Assembly: GCF_900187115.1 (NCBI RefSeq) | Contig: NZ_LT906455.1 | Coordinates: forward strand, 186,001-250,000 | DNA from: Aliarcobacter butzleri | GTDB taxonomy: Bacteria > Campylobacterota > Campylobacteria > Campylobacterales > Arcobacteraceae | Reading direction: 5' to 3' | Length of the DNA: 64,000 nt | In this document: piece after piece, positions 1-8,920 of the stretch | How the letters are laid out: each line of letters starts with the position of its first letter | Numbering within the stretch: position 1 is the stretch's first letter | Position numbers and translations under genes: made by a program | The notes under the pieces: generated by a model | The model's database searches: none | Told to the model about the DNA's origin: nothing | What the model saw: the letters and a program-made list of their open reading frames with translations, nothing else

Positions 1-521
1 TAGCTTCAATTTTTATATTGTTTATTTCAAATGATAATTTTTTTACTATTTGGATTTCACCAATATTAGCTGCATTGTTTATACAAATGCGATTATTATG
101 TAATTTATTTGATGGAATGGTTGCTCTTGAAGGTGGAAAAAGTACAAAATCAGGTGAGTTATTTAATGATATTCCAGATAGAGTTTCTGATAGTTTACTT
201 TTTATAGCTTTAGGATATTCAATAACAAATATATCTTTTGGAATAGAACTTGGATATTTAGCAGCACTTTTTGCAGCTTTAACAGCTTATGTGAGAGTTT
301 TAGGTGCAAGTATGCAAGCTGGAAGTTGTTTTAAAGGACCAATGGCAAAACAACATAGAATGGCTATTTTGACAATAGCTTTAATATTAACACCGTTTGA
401 ATTATCACTTTTTGCTACAGATTATATTTTAATAATTACATTGTTTGTAATAGCAATTGGTTCATTTTTAACAATAATCAATAGAACAAAGACTATTTAT
501 AACACTTTAGAAGGAAAATAA
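1..521 (+). CDS. CDP-alcohol phosphatidyltransferase family protein (5' end cut by window)
   Basis: Predicted integral membrane enzyme that would move a phosphatidyl group from CDP-diacylglycerol (or a similar CDP-alcohol) to an alcohol acceptor. The frame is open to the first base, so the N-terminus lies outside; the TTG at 18 is only the first possible start in view. The signature region reads NLFDGMVAL, then G-ELF-N, then DIPD. Against the family pattern DxxDGxxAR-x8-GxxxDxxxD, the first and third Asp are Asn and the Arg is Leu, while the second and fourth Asp remain. Several hydrophobic segments follow, as in the family. The stop shares one base with the start of the CdsA-like gene, so the two are probably translationally coupled. 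The pairing resembles E. coli YnbA/YnbB (from memory). Family call is solid; the substrate is unknown. Confidence 0.85.
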   Translation, partial: ASIFILFISNDNFFTIWISPILAALFIQMRLLCNLFDGMVALEGGKSTKSGELFNDIPDRVSDSLLFIALGYSITNISFGIELGYLAALFAALTAYVRVLGASMQAGSCFKGPMAKQHRMAILTIALILTPFELSLFATDYILIITLFVIAIGSFLTIINRTKTIYNTLEGK

Positions 522-1453
522 TGTTTGATATTGCACAAAATTCATTATATGCAATGATTCTTACCATTGCAGTTTTAGTTATATCAACTTTGATATATCA
601 ATATAAAAAAGTTAAAAATCCAAATAAGGATTTTAAAGAATTGGGGTTAAGAATAAAATCTTGGTGGTGGATGATAGGAATAGTTTTTTTAGCATTAAGT
701 ATTAGTCTAAAATCAGCTTTAATCTTTTTTGCCTTTTTATCATTTTTATCTCTAAAAGAGTTTTTATCAATAGTTTCTGTTAGATATGTGGATAGAAGAG
801 CTATTTTTTGGGCTTATTTATCTATTCCTTTACAATATTATTGGATTAGTATTGGTTGGTATGGAATGTTTATCATATTTATTCCTGTTTATCTGTTTTT
901 ATTTATACCTATAAGATTGGTTTTGATTGGAGAAACAAGTGGTTTTATAAAATCAGCAAGTATAATCCAATGGGCAACAATGCTAACAGTTTTTAGTATA
1001 AGTCATATAGCTTATCTTATGGCATTGCCAGTTCATAATAGTTTAGCTGGGAATATTGGTCCAGTTTTATTTTTATTGATAATGACACAGTTTAATGACG
1101 TTTCACAATATGTTTTTGGAAAATTATTTGGAAAACATAAGATTATTCCAAAAGTTAGTCCAAATAAAACATGGGAAGGATTTTTAGGTGGTGTTTTTAG
1201 TGTTACATTAATCTCTGGAATAGTTGCTCCTTATTTAACACCTTTAGATATGTCTTATGGATTTATGGCAGGATTTATTATCTCTTGCATTGGATTTTTT
1301 GGAGATGTAGTAATTTCAAGTGTAAAAAGAGATATTGGAATAAAAGATACAGGTACATTTATTCCTGGACATGGTGGAATTTTAGATAGAATTGATAGTT
1401 TAATGTACACAGCACCTGTTTTTTTCCATTTCTTATATTATGTGAGTTATTAA
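521..1453 (+). CDS. Phosphatidate cytidylyltransferase (CdsA-like)
   Basis: Membrane enzyme expected to make CDP-diacylglycerol from phosphatidate and CTP. The 310-residue protein is mostly hydrophobic and ends with the family signature: SSVKRDIGIKD, then PGHGGILDRIDS, which holds the conserved Lys-Arg, Lys-Asp, His-Gly-Gly and Asp-Arg-x-Asp residues. The N-terminus has a hydrophobic segment followed by a basic stretch, as in YnbB-type relatives rather than the shortest CdsA proteins. It sits between a phosphatidyltransferase and an acyltransferase in one tight operon (1-nt overlap before, 1-nt gap after), so it probably supplies CDP-lipid to the upstream enzyme. It may be a second, specialised copy rather than the essential cdsA; the window cannot tell. 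Confidence 0.88.
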   Translation: MFDIAQNSLYAMILTIAVLVISTLIYQYKKVKNPNKDFKELGLRIKSWWWMIGIVFLALSISLKSALIFFAFLSFLSLKEFLSIVSVRYVDRRAIFWAYLSIPLQYYWISIGWYGMFIIFIPVYLFLFIPIRLVLIGETSGFIKSASIIQWATMLTVFSISHIAYLMALPVHNSLAGNIGPVLFLLIMTQFNDVSQYVFGKLFGKHKIIPKVSPNKTWEGFLGGVFSVTLISGIVAPYLTPLDMSYGFMAGFIISCIGFFGDVVISSVKRDIGIKDTGTFIPGHGGILDRIDSLMYTAPVFFHFLYYVSY

Positions 1454-1454
1454 T

Positions 1455-2081
1455 ATGAAAAGAGTTGTTAAAGTTTTATTTTTTGCTTTTATAGTAAAAC
1501 CAATTGTATTTGTTGTTTTAGGTTTAAATATCAAAGGAAGAGAAAAGTTACCTTTAGAAGGTGGAGCAGTTATTGCTCCTAATCATAATAGTCATTTGGA
1601 TACTTTGGTAATTATGAGTTTATACCCTTTATCTAAAATAGATAAAATTCGACCAGTTGCCGCAGCAGATTATTTTATGAGAAATAAATTTGTATCTTGG
1701 ATTTCAACTTATTGTATAGGTATAATTCCTTTAGATAGAACGGGTGCAAGTTCTCAAGAAGAATTATTCAAAGAACCACATGAAGCTTTAGATAATAAAG
1801 ATATTTTAATACTATTTCCAGAAGGAAGTAGGGGAAAACCTGAACAGATGACAAGATTGAAAAAAGGATTATTTTATTTATTAAAAGATAAAAAAGATAT
1901 ACCAATTATTCCTATTGCAATGCAAGGATTAGGTAACTCTTTACCAAAAGGTGAAGCTTTATTTGTACCTTTTAATTGTCAAGTAGTTATTGGTGAATCT
2001 ATAGATATTCCTGAGAATTCTCAAACTTTGAATGAAACTTTAAAAGATTTTTTTGAAACAAATCTAAAACAAATTAGTTAA
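1455..2081 (+). CDS. 1-acyl-sn-glycerol-3-phosphate acyltransferase (PlsC-like)
   Basis: Acyltransferase of the PlsC family, expected to acylate a lysophospholipid or lysophosphatidate at the membrane. The 208-residue protein has an N-terminal hydrophobic segment, the catalytic NHxxxxD motif (NHNSHLD) near residue 43 and the substrate-binding FPEGSRG motif near residue 123. Length is normal for the family. It follows the CdsA-like gene by 1 nt and precedes the large LplT-PlsC-Aas gene by 11 nt, so the operon encodes two PlsC domains. The acceptor cannot be deduced from sequence. Confidence 0.88.
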   Translation: MKRVVKVLFFAFIVKPIVFVVLGLNIKGREKLPLEGGAVIAPNHNSHLDTLVIMSLYPLSKIDKIRPVAAADYFMRNKFVSWISTYCIGIIPLDRTGASSQEELFKEPHEALDNKDILILFPEGSRGKPEQMTRLKKGLFYLLKDKKDIPIIPIAMQGLGNSLPKGEALFVPFNCQVVIGESIDIPENSQTLNETLKDFFETNLKQIS

Positions 2082-2092
2082 TAAGGTAATCA

Positions 2093-5000
2093 ATGAAAAA
2101 AATAGATAATTTATTAATAATAAAAATTGCATTTTTATTTGTAGTTTTTTGTAATGCTGTTGTTGATGTATCTCATAAAGTTTTACTTCAAAATATTGCT
2201 TTTAAAATTTTTGATGGAACAACACAAGTTATTTGGGTATCAATTATAAATGTTTTATTGATTATCCCTTTTTTACTTTTGTTCACATTTAGTGGATATT
2301 TATCAGATAAATATAATAAAAAAGATATTTTGGTATATGGTGCATTATCATCTTTTTTATTAGCAAGTTTGATGATAGCTGCTTATATTAGTGGGAATTT
2401 TTATTTTGCAATGTTTGCTTTATTTTTATTAGCAATTCAAAGTGCCATTTATGGACCTGCAAAACTTGGATTGATTCTTGATATTTATGGTAAAAAAAAT
2501 CTATCAAGAGGAAATGCAGCACTTCAAGCAATATCTATAATAGCAATATTATTTGCTATTGGTGTTACTTCATTTGTATTTGAAAAATTTTATAACTTAA
2601 ATAATCTTCAAAATATAACTTCTAAAGATGAATTATTATTAGCAATTTTACCTTTGACTTATTATATTTTACCAGTTGCATTTTTAGAGATGGTAGTTTC
2701 GTTTTTATTTTTAAGAAGAGTTAATACAAATTATGTAAAAAATGAGACAATATCTTTAAACAAACAAGAATTTTTTAAAGGTAGATTATTAATAAATAAT
2801 ATAAAAAATATCTATTCTCAAAATGTAATATTTTTATCAGTAATTGGTTTATCAGTATTTTATGGAGTTTCTCAAGGAGTAATTGCAGTTTTTCCATCTT
2901 TTGCAAAAATGTATCTAAATATCCATGATGTTTTTGTAATAAATGGAGTTATCGCAGCTTCTGGAATAGGTATTGCTATTGGGTCAATAATTTATTCAAG
3001 AGTTTCAAAGTTCTATATTGAAGTAGGAACTATTCCTTTTGCATCATTTGGAATGGCTACAATGATATATATTTCAACTATTGTTGAAACTCCTTTTATG
3101 TTAACTCTTACTTTTTTAGTATTTGGTATTTTTGGTGGAATGTTTGTAGTTCCTTTAAACTCTTTAATACAATTTAATGCAAAAAAGAAATTCTTAGGAA
3201 CTATTTTAGCAGGGAATAATTGGTTTCAATCTTTATTTATGTTTTTAATGCTTTGTATAACTACGATAGTATCTTTTTATGATTTAGATCCATTAAATAC
3301 AATTTATCTAATTTTATCAATTATTGTAATAGGAACTTTATACACAGTTTATAAATTGCCACAATCTTTACTTTTATTATTTTTAAAAGCTTTTGTTGGT
3401 TTAAAATATAAACTTGAAGTTGATGGAATAAAAAATATTCCTTCTCAAGGTGGAGTTTTACTTTTAGGAAATCACGTCTCTTGGATTGATTGGGCAATTA
3501 TTTTGATGGCAGTTCCAAGAGAAGTAAAATTTGTAATGGATAAAACTATTTATAATAAATGGTATTTAACTTGGCTTTTAAAGATGTTTAAATGTATTCC
3601 AATTTCAAATGAATCGTCAAAATCATCTATGCAAATTATTGCAAAAGAGTTAGATGATGGTAATATAGTTGTACTTTTCCCTGAAGGCGCAATTACTAGA
3701 AATGGGCATTTAGGAGAATTTAAAAGAGGCTTTGAAAAAATCTTAGAATTTACTACAAATGAAGAGATAAAAGTAATTCCTTTTTATATAAGAGGACTTT
3801 GGGAATCTATGTTTAGTAGGGCAAACAAAAGATTTAAAGATTCAAATAAAACAAATAGAGTAACAGTATCTTTTGCAAGAATGATGAATAAAAATGATGC
3901 AAATGCAATAAGTATAAAAAATGAAGTTTTTGAACTATCTGCTAAATCTTGGAAAGAACATATAAATCATTTAAAACCTTTAAATGAAGTTATTTTTGAT
4001 AGATTAAAAGAAGTTTCAAATGAGATAATTTTTGCTGATTCAACAAATACACAATTGAGTGGTTATAGATTTCTAACTGCTTCAATTTTATTTAAAAATT
4101 TACTAAAAAAAGATTTAAAAGAACAAAATATAGCATTACTACTTCCTTCAAGTGTAGCTGGAGCATTTATGAATTACATGGTTTTATTGATGGGAAAAAC
4201 AGCAATAAATCTAAACTATACAAGTCAAGTTGAAGCCTTAAAATCTGCAATTATTCAATCTCAAACAAAAAGTGTAATAACTTCAAAGAAATTTGTTGAA
4301 AAACTAAAATTAAAAGGTTTTAAAATTGATGAGGTTTTAGAAAATGTAAATGTTTTTTATATGGAAGATTTAAAAACAAAAATATCTAAAAAACAAGGAA
4401 TAATAACTCTAATTTGCGTAAAATTACTTCCAAGTTTTATTTTAAAATGGCTTTTCTTAACTAAAACAAAAAAAGATGATACAGCTATGATTTTATTTTC
4501 TTCAGGAAGCGAAGGAAGTCCTAAAGGAATAGAATTAAGTGGAGATAATATTTTAGGAAATGCTCAACAAATTGCAAATATTATAAATGTAAATAATAAA
4601 GATGCAATTTTAGGTTCATTACCACTATTTCATGCTTTTGGAATAGTTGTAAATACATATCTTCCATTAATTGAAGGAATAAAATGTGTAGCACATCCAG
4701 ATCCAACTGATGGTTTAGAAATAGCAAAATTGATTTTTAAACATAAAGTAACTTTTATGTGTGGAACTTCAACATTCTTTAGATTATATGTAAGAAATCA
4801 AAAAATTCATCCTTTAATGTTTGAAAGTTTAAGACTTGTTATTGCAGGTGCAGAAAAATTGAGAGAAGATGTAAAAATTGACTTTAAAAAACGATTTGGA
4901 AAAGATATTCTTGAAGGTTTTGGTACAACAGAAACTTCACCTGTTGCAACTTGTAATTTACCAAATGTTATGGCACCTGATTTTACAGTTCAAATTGGAC

Positions 5001-5575
5001 AAAAAGCTGGAACAGTTGGTATGGCAATACCAGGAACAACTATAAAAATAGTAGATCCAATGAGTTTTGAAGAGTTAAAACCAAATGAAGAAGGGATGAT
5101 TGTAATTTCTGGAATACAAGTAATGAAAGGTTATTTGGGAAATGAAGAAAAAACAAAAGAAGTTTTAAAAACTATAAAAGGAAAAACTTATTATATAACA
5201 GGAGATAAAGGAAAAGTTGATGAAGATGGCTTTTTAACTATTATTGATAGATATTCAAGATTTGCAAAACTTGGTGGTGAAATGGTAAGTTTGACTTCAG
5301 TTGAAGATAAAATATCAAAAATATTAGAGTTAAAAGAAGATAGTTCTGTTGATTTTATAGCAACAAATGTTGAAGATGAGAAAAAAGGTGAAAAAATAGT
5401 TTTACTTATCTCAAATATTGATGAAGATTTTGTAGCAAATTTAAAAGAGAAAATTTTAAATAATTTTGATAATAAATTAATGATTCCATCAGAGATAAAA
5501 ATAGTAAAAGATATACCAAAACTTGGAAGTGGAAAAAAAGATTTTAACGCTTCAAAACTTTTAGCAAAAGGTTAA
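2093..5575 (+). CDS. aas: LplT-PlsC-Aas fusion: lysophospholipid flippase / acyltransferase / acyl-ACP synthetase
   Basis: A 1160-residue protein joining three activities. Residues about 7-415 form a major-facilitator domain with about twelve membrane segments, matching the lysophospholipid transporter LplT. Residues about 440-620 are a PlsC domain with NHVSWID near 460 and FPEGAITRNG near 530. Residues about 690-1150 are an AMP-binding domain with FSSGSEGSPKGIELS near 802 and YITGDKGKVDEDG near 1033, plus the later DRYSRFAKLGGE segment. In E. coli LplT and Aas are separate neighbouring proteins; together they import 2-acyl-lysophosphatidylethanolamine and re-acylate it using acyl-ACP made in place. 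The sum of their lengths (about 1115) agrees with this fusion. An AAGG ribosome site precedes the ATG. Last gene of the lipid operon; it converges on glnD. Confidence 0.9.
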   Translation: MKKIDNLLIIKIAFLFVVFCNAVVDVSHKVLLQNIAFKIFDGTTQVIWVSIINVLLIIPFLLLFTFSGYLSDKYNKKDILVYGALSSFLLASLMIAAYISGNFYFAMFALFLLAIQSAIYGPAKLGLILDIYGKKNLSRGNAALQAISIIAILFAIGVTSFVFEKFYNLNNLQNITSKDELLLAILPLTYYILPVAFLEMVVSFLFLRRVNTNYVKNETISLNKQEFFKGRLLINNIKNIYSQNVIFLSVIGLSVFYGVSQGVIAVFPSFAKMYLNIHDVFVINGVIAASGIGIAIGSIIYSRVSKFYIEVGTIPFASFGMATMIYISTIVETPFMLTLTFLVFGIFGGMFVVPLNSLIQFNAKKKFLGTILAGNNWFQSLFMFLMLCITTIVSFYDLDPLNTIYLILSIIVIGTLYTVYKLPQSLLLLFLKAFVGLKYKLEVDGIKNIPSQGGVLLLGNHVSWIDWAIILMAVPREVKFVMDKTIYNKWYLTWLLKMFKCIPISNESSKSSMQIIAKELDDGNIVVLFPEGAITRNGHLGEFKRGFEKILEFTTNEEIKVIPFYIRGLWESMFSRANKRFKDSNKTNRVTVSFARMMNKNDANAISIKNEVFELSAKSWKEHINHLKPLNEVIFDRLKEVSNEIIFADSTNTQLSGYRFLTASILFKNLLKKDLKEQNIALLLPSSVAGAFMNYMVLLMGKTAINLNYTSQVEALKSAIIQSQTKSVITSKKFVEKLKLKGFKIDEVLENVNVFYMEDLKTKISKKQGIITLICVKLLPSFILKWLFLTKTKKDDTAMILFSSGSEGSPKGIELSGDNILGNAQQIANIINVNNKDAILGSLPLFHAFGIVVNTYLPLIEGIKCVAHPDPTDGLEIAKLIFKHKVTFMCGTSTFFRLYVRNQKIHPLMFESLRLVIAGAEKLREDVKIDFKKRFGKDILEGFGTTETSPVATCNLPNVMAPDFTVQIGQKAGTVGMAIPGTTIKIVDPMSFEELKPNEEGMIVISGIQVMKGYLGNEEKTKEVLKTIKGKTYYITGDKGKVDEDGFLTIIDRYSRFAKLGGEMVSLTSVEDKISKILELKEDSSVDFIATNVEDEKKGEKIVLLISNIDEDFVANLKEKILNNFDNKLMIPSEIKIVKDIPKLGSGKKDFNASKLLAKG

Positions 5576-5592
5576 TAATTTAACCTTTGCTA
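5562..5592. terminator. Convergent hairpin between aas and glnD
   Basis: TAGCAAAAGGTTA (5562-5574) pairs with TAACCTTTGCTA (5581-5592), leaving a 6-nt loop and one bulged A. The hairpin spans both stop codons of the convergent genes. There is no long T-run after it, so efficiency is uncertain; it may act in both directions. Confidence 0.5.
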
Positions 5593-6971
5593 CAAATTAG
5601 ATTTACTATTTCTTCTCGTTTTGAACAAAAATTTCCATCTTTTTCAATTAAAAGTAAATCTCTTGCCATACCTTTTAAAGTATAAAGTTTGGCACTTTCT
5701 ATTTCGACATTAAAGTCATCAAATATCTTAGCAATATAAGCGATTAAACCTTTTTGGTCTTTTGTAACTATATGCATAGAAGCTAGATAAGAAGTATGAT
5801 TACAGTCTATTTTTATGTCTTCTTTTTTTATAATTGGAGTTATTAAATTTGTTCTTTTTGTCATATCAAAAGAGTCTTTGATAATCTCTTCTATTAAATA
5901 TATATCTTCTGGGTCTATTTTTTCACTAAATGAGATTTCAAAAGCTTTTTTATTATCATAAAGTTTATATATATTCATAGAATCTATATTTAAAAACTCT
6001 AATTTTCCAAGTAAATAACCTAAATTTAATGGTTGTTTTCTAATGATTCTAATTGTTAATTGAGCCTCGTTTATTATTTTATAAATATATGAATCTACAT
6101 CTTTTGCTTTAATTGCTATATCTAAAATATCTTCTGCTTTCATTCTTAGAAATATTTGATTTGAAGATATATACATAATCTTTTTTTGCAAAATCATTGG
6201 AAGTTCTTTATATCTTTCAAGATTTTTTATAGCATTTTGTTTTGCAGTTCTTCTTTTACTCTCTTTTAAAAATTCTTGATTATCAAAAGCTGGAAGTGCT
6301 TGATAATATAACTGTTTTAGTAAAGAAGCAGTTGAGCTATTAAAAATATTTTGACCAACAGCAGAAATATCACAATATGTTACAACATAAAGCATTTTTA
6401 ATGAATCTTTTGTTTTTACTATACCCATAAGATTTAAAATAGTTTTTTCTGAATAAATATCCTCATTTGTAGCCATATAAGACATCATATTGTGATATCT
6501 TACTAAGTTTGCTCCAACTTTTATAAGTTCTTCATCAAAATCAAAAGACTTCAACATATTTTTAAAAAGTTTTTCTCCAACTATATGGTGATCTTCTTTT
6601 CTTCCTTTTCCTACATCATGAAAAAATGCCACAAGTCTTACTATCATTTTTTGTTCATTTGTAAGTTCATTAAAGATTGATTTTACGTGTTCATCTTCAA
6701 TATTTTGTGCAAATTTTAAAGTTTTTATAGAGTGAATATCAACTGGATGTCGATGGTAACCATCAAATTGAGGTTGATTAATCAGCATCTTTGTAACAGG
6801 AATAATTGCTTGGAATAATCCAGCATTATAAATAAGTTTCATCAAAGGGTATAGTTTTTGTTTTGTTAAAAGTAGTTTTATACTTTTTCTCAACTCTTTG
6901 GATTGAGTTTTTGGTAATTTTGTTTTACTAGCATAATAGATATAAGATCTATCAAATCTATCAACATTCAA
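5580..6971 (-). CDS. glnD: GlnD C-terminal fragment: HD and ACT domains
   Basis: A 463-residue frame carrying the uridylyl-removing half of GlnD. HRHPVDIHS and FFHDVGKGRKEDHH (His118-Asp119 of the fragment) are the HD-phosphohydrolase motifs, and the C-terminus from about residue 395 is ACT-like (glutamine-sensing in known GlnD). The start shown is a TTG with no convincing ribosome site at the normal distance, and the coding frame is open upstream of it to the frameshift, so this is more likely the rest of an interrupted gene than an independent one. Confidence 0.8.
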   Translation of the reverse strand: MNVDRFDRSYIYYASKTKLPKTQSKELRKSIKLLLTKQKLYPLMKLIYNAGLFQAIIPVTKMLINQPQFDGYHRHPVDIHSIKTLKFAQNIEDEHVKSIFNELTNEQKMIVRLVAFFHDVGKGRKEDHHIVGEKLFKNMLKSFDFDEELIKVGANLVRYHNMMSYMATNEDIYSEKTILNLMGIVKTKDSLKMLYVVTYCDISAVGQNIFNSSTASLLKQLYYQALPAFDNQEFLKESKRRTAKQNAIKNLERYKELPMILQKKIMYISSNQIFLRMKAEDILDIAIKAKDVDSYIYKIINEAQLTIRIIRKQPLNLGYLLGKLEFLNIDSMNIYKLYDNKKAFEISFSEKIDPEDIYLIEEIIKDSFDMTKRTNLITPIIKKEDIKIDCNHTSYLASMHIVTKDQKGLIAYIAKIFDDFNVEIESAKLYTLKGMARDLLLIEKDGNFCSKREEIVNLICSKG

Positions 6972-7048
6972 AGGAAGTTCTATTAACTCTTTTATAAAGT
7001 TATTTAAACTTTGTGGTTTTGCACTAAAAGAACAAAATAGTTCATTGT

Positions 7049-8110
7049 TTATAATGTAAAGGTTTTTTTGTATCTTAGTTTTTTTAGTTTTGGTATATTT
7101 GTAGCTTCAAATAAAGCAACTCTTGTAAATTTTTTTATCATTGTTGCAGTGAAGTTATGAATAATATGCAAACTTGAGATTATTTTTGACATACAAAGTC
7201 TATCTTTTGTATATCTTGGTTGATTTTTAAAACCTAGTTTTGCACTTAAATCTGGCAAAATATCAAAAGTAACTTGATCTTGTTTTTTTCTTGCAATACT
7301 ATGCAAAGCTGTTCTTACTTGAAAAATAAATTCTAAAGCTTGTCTGTATTTTTTATATTCATCTTCACTAAATTGAAAACCTGCAAGTTCTTTTACATTA
7401 TTTAAGCCATATAAAATATTTGCTATCCAATACATCATATTTGCTTCTCTAATTCCACCATAACCATCTTTGATATTTGGTTCCATTTTTAAAGGGAATT
7501 TTAAAAGTCTTTGTTTATGTTCTTCGAGTTTTTCTAAAATAAACTCTTTTTGGTCAGTTTTTCTTATCTTTTTTAAAATATTTTCATAACTAACCCATAA
7601 AGTTTTTGAACCATAAATTATTCTTGATTCTAAAATAGCACTTTTTATTGTTATATCTTCTTTTACTACATTTTCTATATTTTTTAATTCATCAACACGT
7701 GAACCAAGTTTTAAACCACAATCCCATGTTAAAGTTATAAATTCTTCAATAATAGTTTTTAAGTTATAACCTTTAATATCTTCATATAAAATCATAATAT
7801 CAATATCAGAATATATACAAAGTTGTTCTCTTCCATAAGAACCTAATGCTATTAAAGTTATTGGAATAGAGTTACTCATTGGTTGGTGTACACCAAAATT
7901 TTTTCTCAAAATATATTTATATAAAAGTATTAAAAATTTATCAGTATGTTTTGTATGTTTTATAAAAAAATCTTTTCCACCAGTTGTCTCAACTGTTGTA
8001 TCAATAGAATCTAAATAGTTTTTATAATAAGTTTTGAATACTTTTGAAATTTGAAAATCTGTTGCATTGTTTGATATTAATTCTTCGATTTGAATATTTA
8101 GTTCAGTCAT
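7049..8110 (-). CDS. glnD: GlnD N-terminal fragment: nucleotidyltransferase domain
   Basis: A 353-residue frame carrying the catalytic nucleotidyltransferase part of GlnD. The G-S-x-D-x-D signature is intact: G90, S91, then D102 and D104 in IYSDIDIMILYE. The last four residues before the stop (TFTL) are out-of-frame sequence produced by the 7-A run. The ATG overlaps the stop of the upstream NtrC-like regulator gene by 4 nt, so regulator and glnD are co-transcribed and probably coupled. If translated alone it could still fold as a uridylyltransferase domain lacking the HD and ACT control domains. Confidence 0.85.
   Translation of the reverse strand: MTELNIQIEELISNNATDFQISKVFKTYYKNYLDSIDTTVETTGGKDFFIKHTKHTDKFLILLYKYILRKNFGVHQPMSNSIPITLIALGSYGREQLCIYSDIDIMILYEDIKGYNLKTIIEEFITLTWDCGLKLGSRVDELKNIENVVKEDITIKSAILESRIIYGSKTLWVSYENILKKIRKTDQKEFILEKLEEHKQRLLKFPLKMEPNIKDGYGGIREANMMYWIANILYGLNNVKELAGFQFSEDEYKKYRQALEFIFQVRTALHSIARKKQDQVTFDILPDLSAKLGFKNQPRYTKDRLCMSKIISSLHIIHNFTATMIKKFTRVALFEATNIPKLKKLRYKKTFTL
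7063..7069 (-). other. Seven-A run where the glnD frame is lost
   Basis: On the coding strand seven A follow TAC and precede CC. Eight A would restore the whole glnD frame. A -1 slip of the ribosome on AAA AAA, or transcriptional slippage, could in principle also give full-length protein. Confidence 0.75.
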
Positions 8111-8859
8111 AGTAACTCTTTATATACTTCTAATTTTTTTCTTAATGTAATTCTATTCAAATCTAGATGTTTTGCAACTTGAACTTGAGATTTATATTTT
8201 TTTATAGCTGCTTTTAGTAAAGGAACTTCAAAAATATATAATAAATCTTTATAAGAACTATTTTTTGATAGGTTTTCGCTTAGATATTTTTCCAAAAATG
8301 TTAAAATTTCATTTTCTCCAATTGTTTCAAAAAGATATGAAAAATATATAGATTTTCTTAGGCTGTGAGTATTGTTTGAGATATTTGTGATAAGTTTTGA
8401 AGAGCTTACTAAAGGCATTTCTAAAATAGAACTGGCTTCTTGTGAAAATTTATTTATCAAAGCTTTGGTGTCTTCAATCCTATTTTTCAAAGGTGGAATT
8501 TCCAAGGTTATTATAAATAAATCTTTTAGTTTTTGATTTAAATTTGAAGCTTGTGAAGTTGCTATTACTCTTATTTGATTTTTTTCTATCCAATTTATAA
8601 ATATATCAATATTTGTGATTTCATTTACTCTATCAATAATTATTGATTCATTTTGCAGAGTTAAAATATTGTCAATAATATCTTTTTGTAAGGCTTTTGC
8701 TTCATATATTTTTGAATTTGGTAATATATATTTGGCTAAAGATTTTTTACCAACTCCATTTTCACCTAATATTAAAGCATTAACTTCAACTGATTGAAGA
8801 AGTTTTGCTGAGTTTAAAATCTCTTTTGAGATACTATCCAGTGCTATATATTCTTGCAT
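8107..8859 (-). CDS. Degenerate NtrC-like AAA+ regulator with Fis-type HTH
   Basis: A 250-residue protein resembling the AAA+ and DNA-binding parts of sigma-54 activators. Walker A is present as GENGVGKKS (residues 32-40). IIID at 73-76 sits where Walker B should be but the usual Glu after Asp is Arg. IPPLKNRIEDT (121-131) matches the LPPLRxRxEDI segment of the family. The C-terminus (about 224-247) is a Fis-type helix-turn-helix. Only about 35 residues separate Walker A and B, so the region that normally holds the GAFTGA loop is gone and no GAFTGA-like motif is seen. It has no receiver domain. It therefore probably binds DNA without activating sigma-54. Its stop overlaps the glnD start, tying it to nitrogen control by context. 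Confidence 0.75.
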   Translation of the reverse strand: MQEYIALDSISKEILNSAKLLQSVEVNALILGENGVGKKSLAKYILPNSKIYEAKALQKDIIDNILTLQNESIIIDRVNEITNIDIFINWIEKNQIRVIATSQASNLNQKLKDLFIITLEIPPLKNRIEDTKALINKFSQEASSILEMPLVSSSKLITNISNNTHSLRKSIYFSYLFETIGENEILTFLEKYLSENLSKNSSYKDLLYIFEVPLLKAAIKKYKSQVQVAKHLDLNRITLRKKLEVYKELL

Positions 8860-8920
8860 TTGTTCTACCTTATTAAATATATACTACATTAAAAGATTAT
8901 AATGTATAAAAAATAAACAA

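Larger units (their letters stand above)
5580..8110 (-). pseudogene. glnD: glnD, PII uridylyltransferase/uridylyl-removing enzyme, interrupted by a frameshift
   Basis: GlnD uridylylates PII proteins when glutamine is low and removes UMP when it is high. Both halves are present in the right order: nucleotidyltransferase domain (upstream fragment), then HD domain and C-terminal ACT region (downstream fragment). They are out of frame by one base. On the coding strand the upstream frame reads TAC AAA AAA ACC and stops at 7049-7051. With one more A in that 7-A run (7063-7069) the frame continues without stops as LYIINNELFCSFSAKPQS and on into the second fragment, giving 843 residues, close to normal GlnD length. 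This could be a sequencing or assembly slip, a phase-variable tract, or a decayed gene. No other lesion is visible, so the mutation is recent or an artefact. Confidence 0.8.

Noticed and set aside
8615-8797. Plus-strand frame opposite the NtrC-like regulator
   Set aside because: Short antisense shadow of a gene with clear family motifs.
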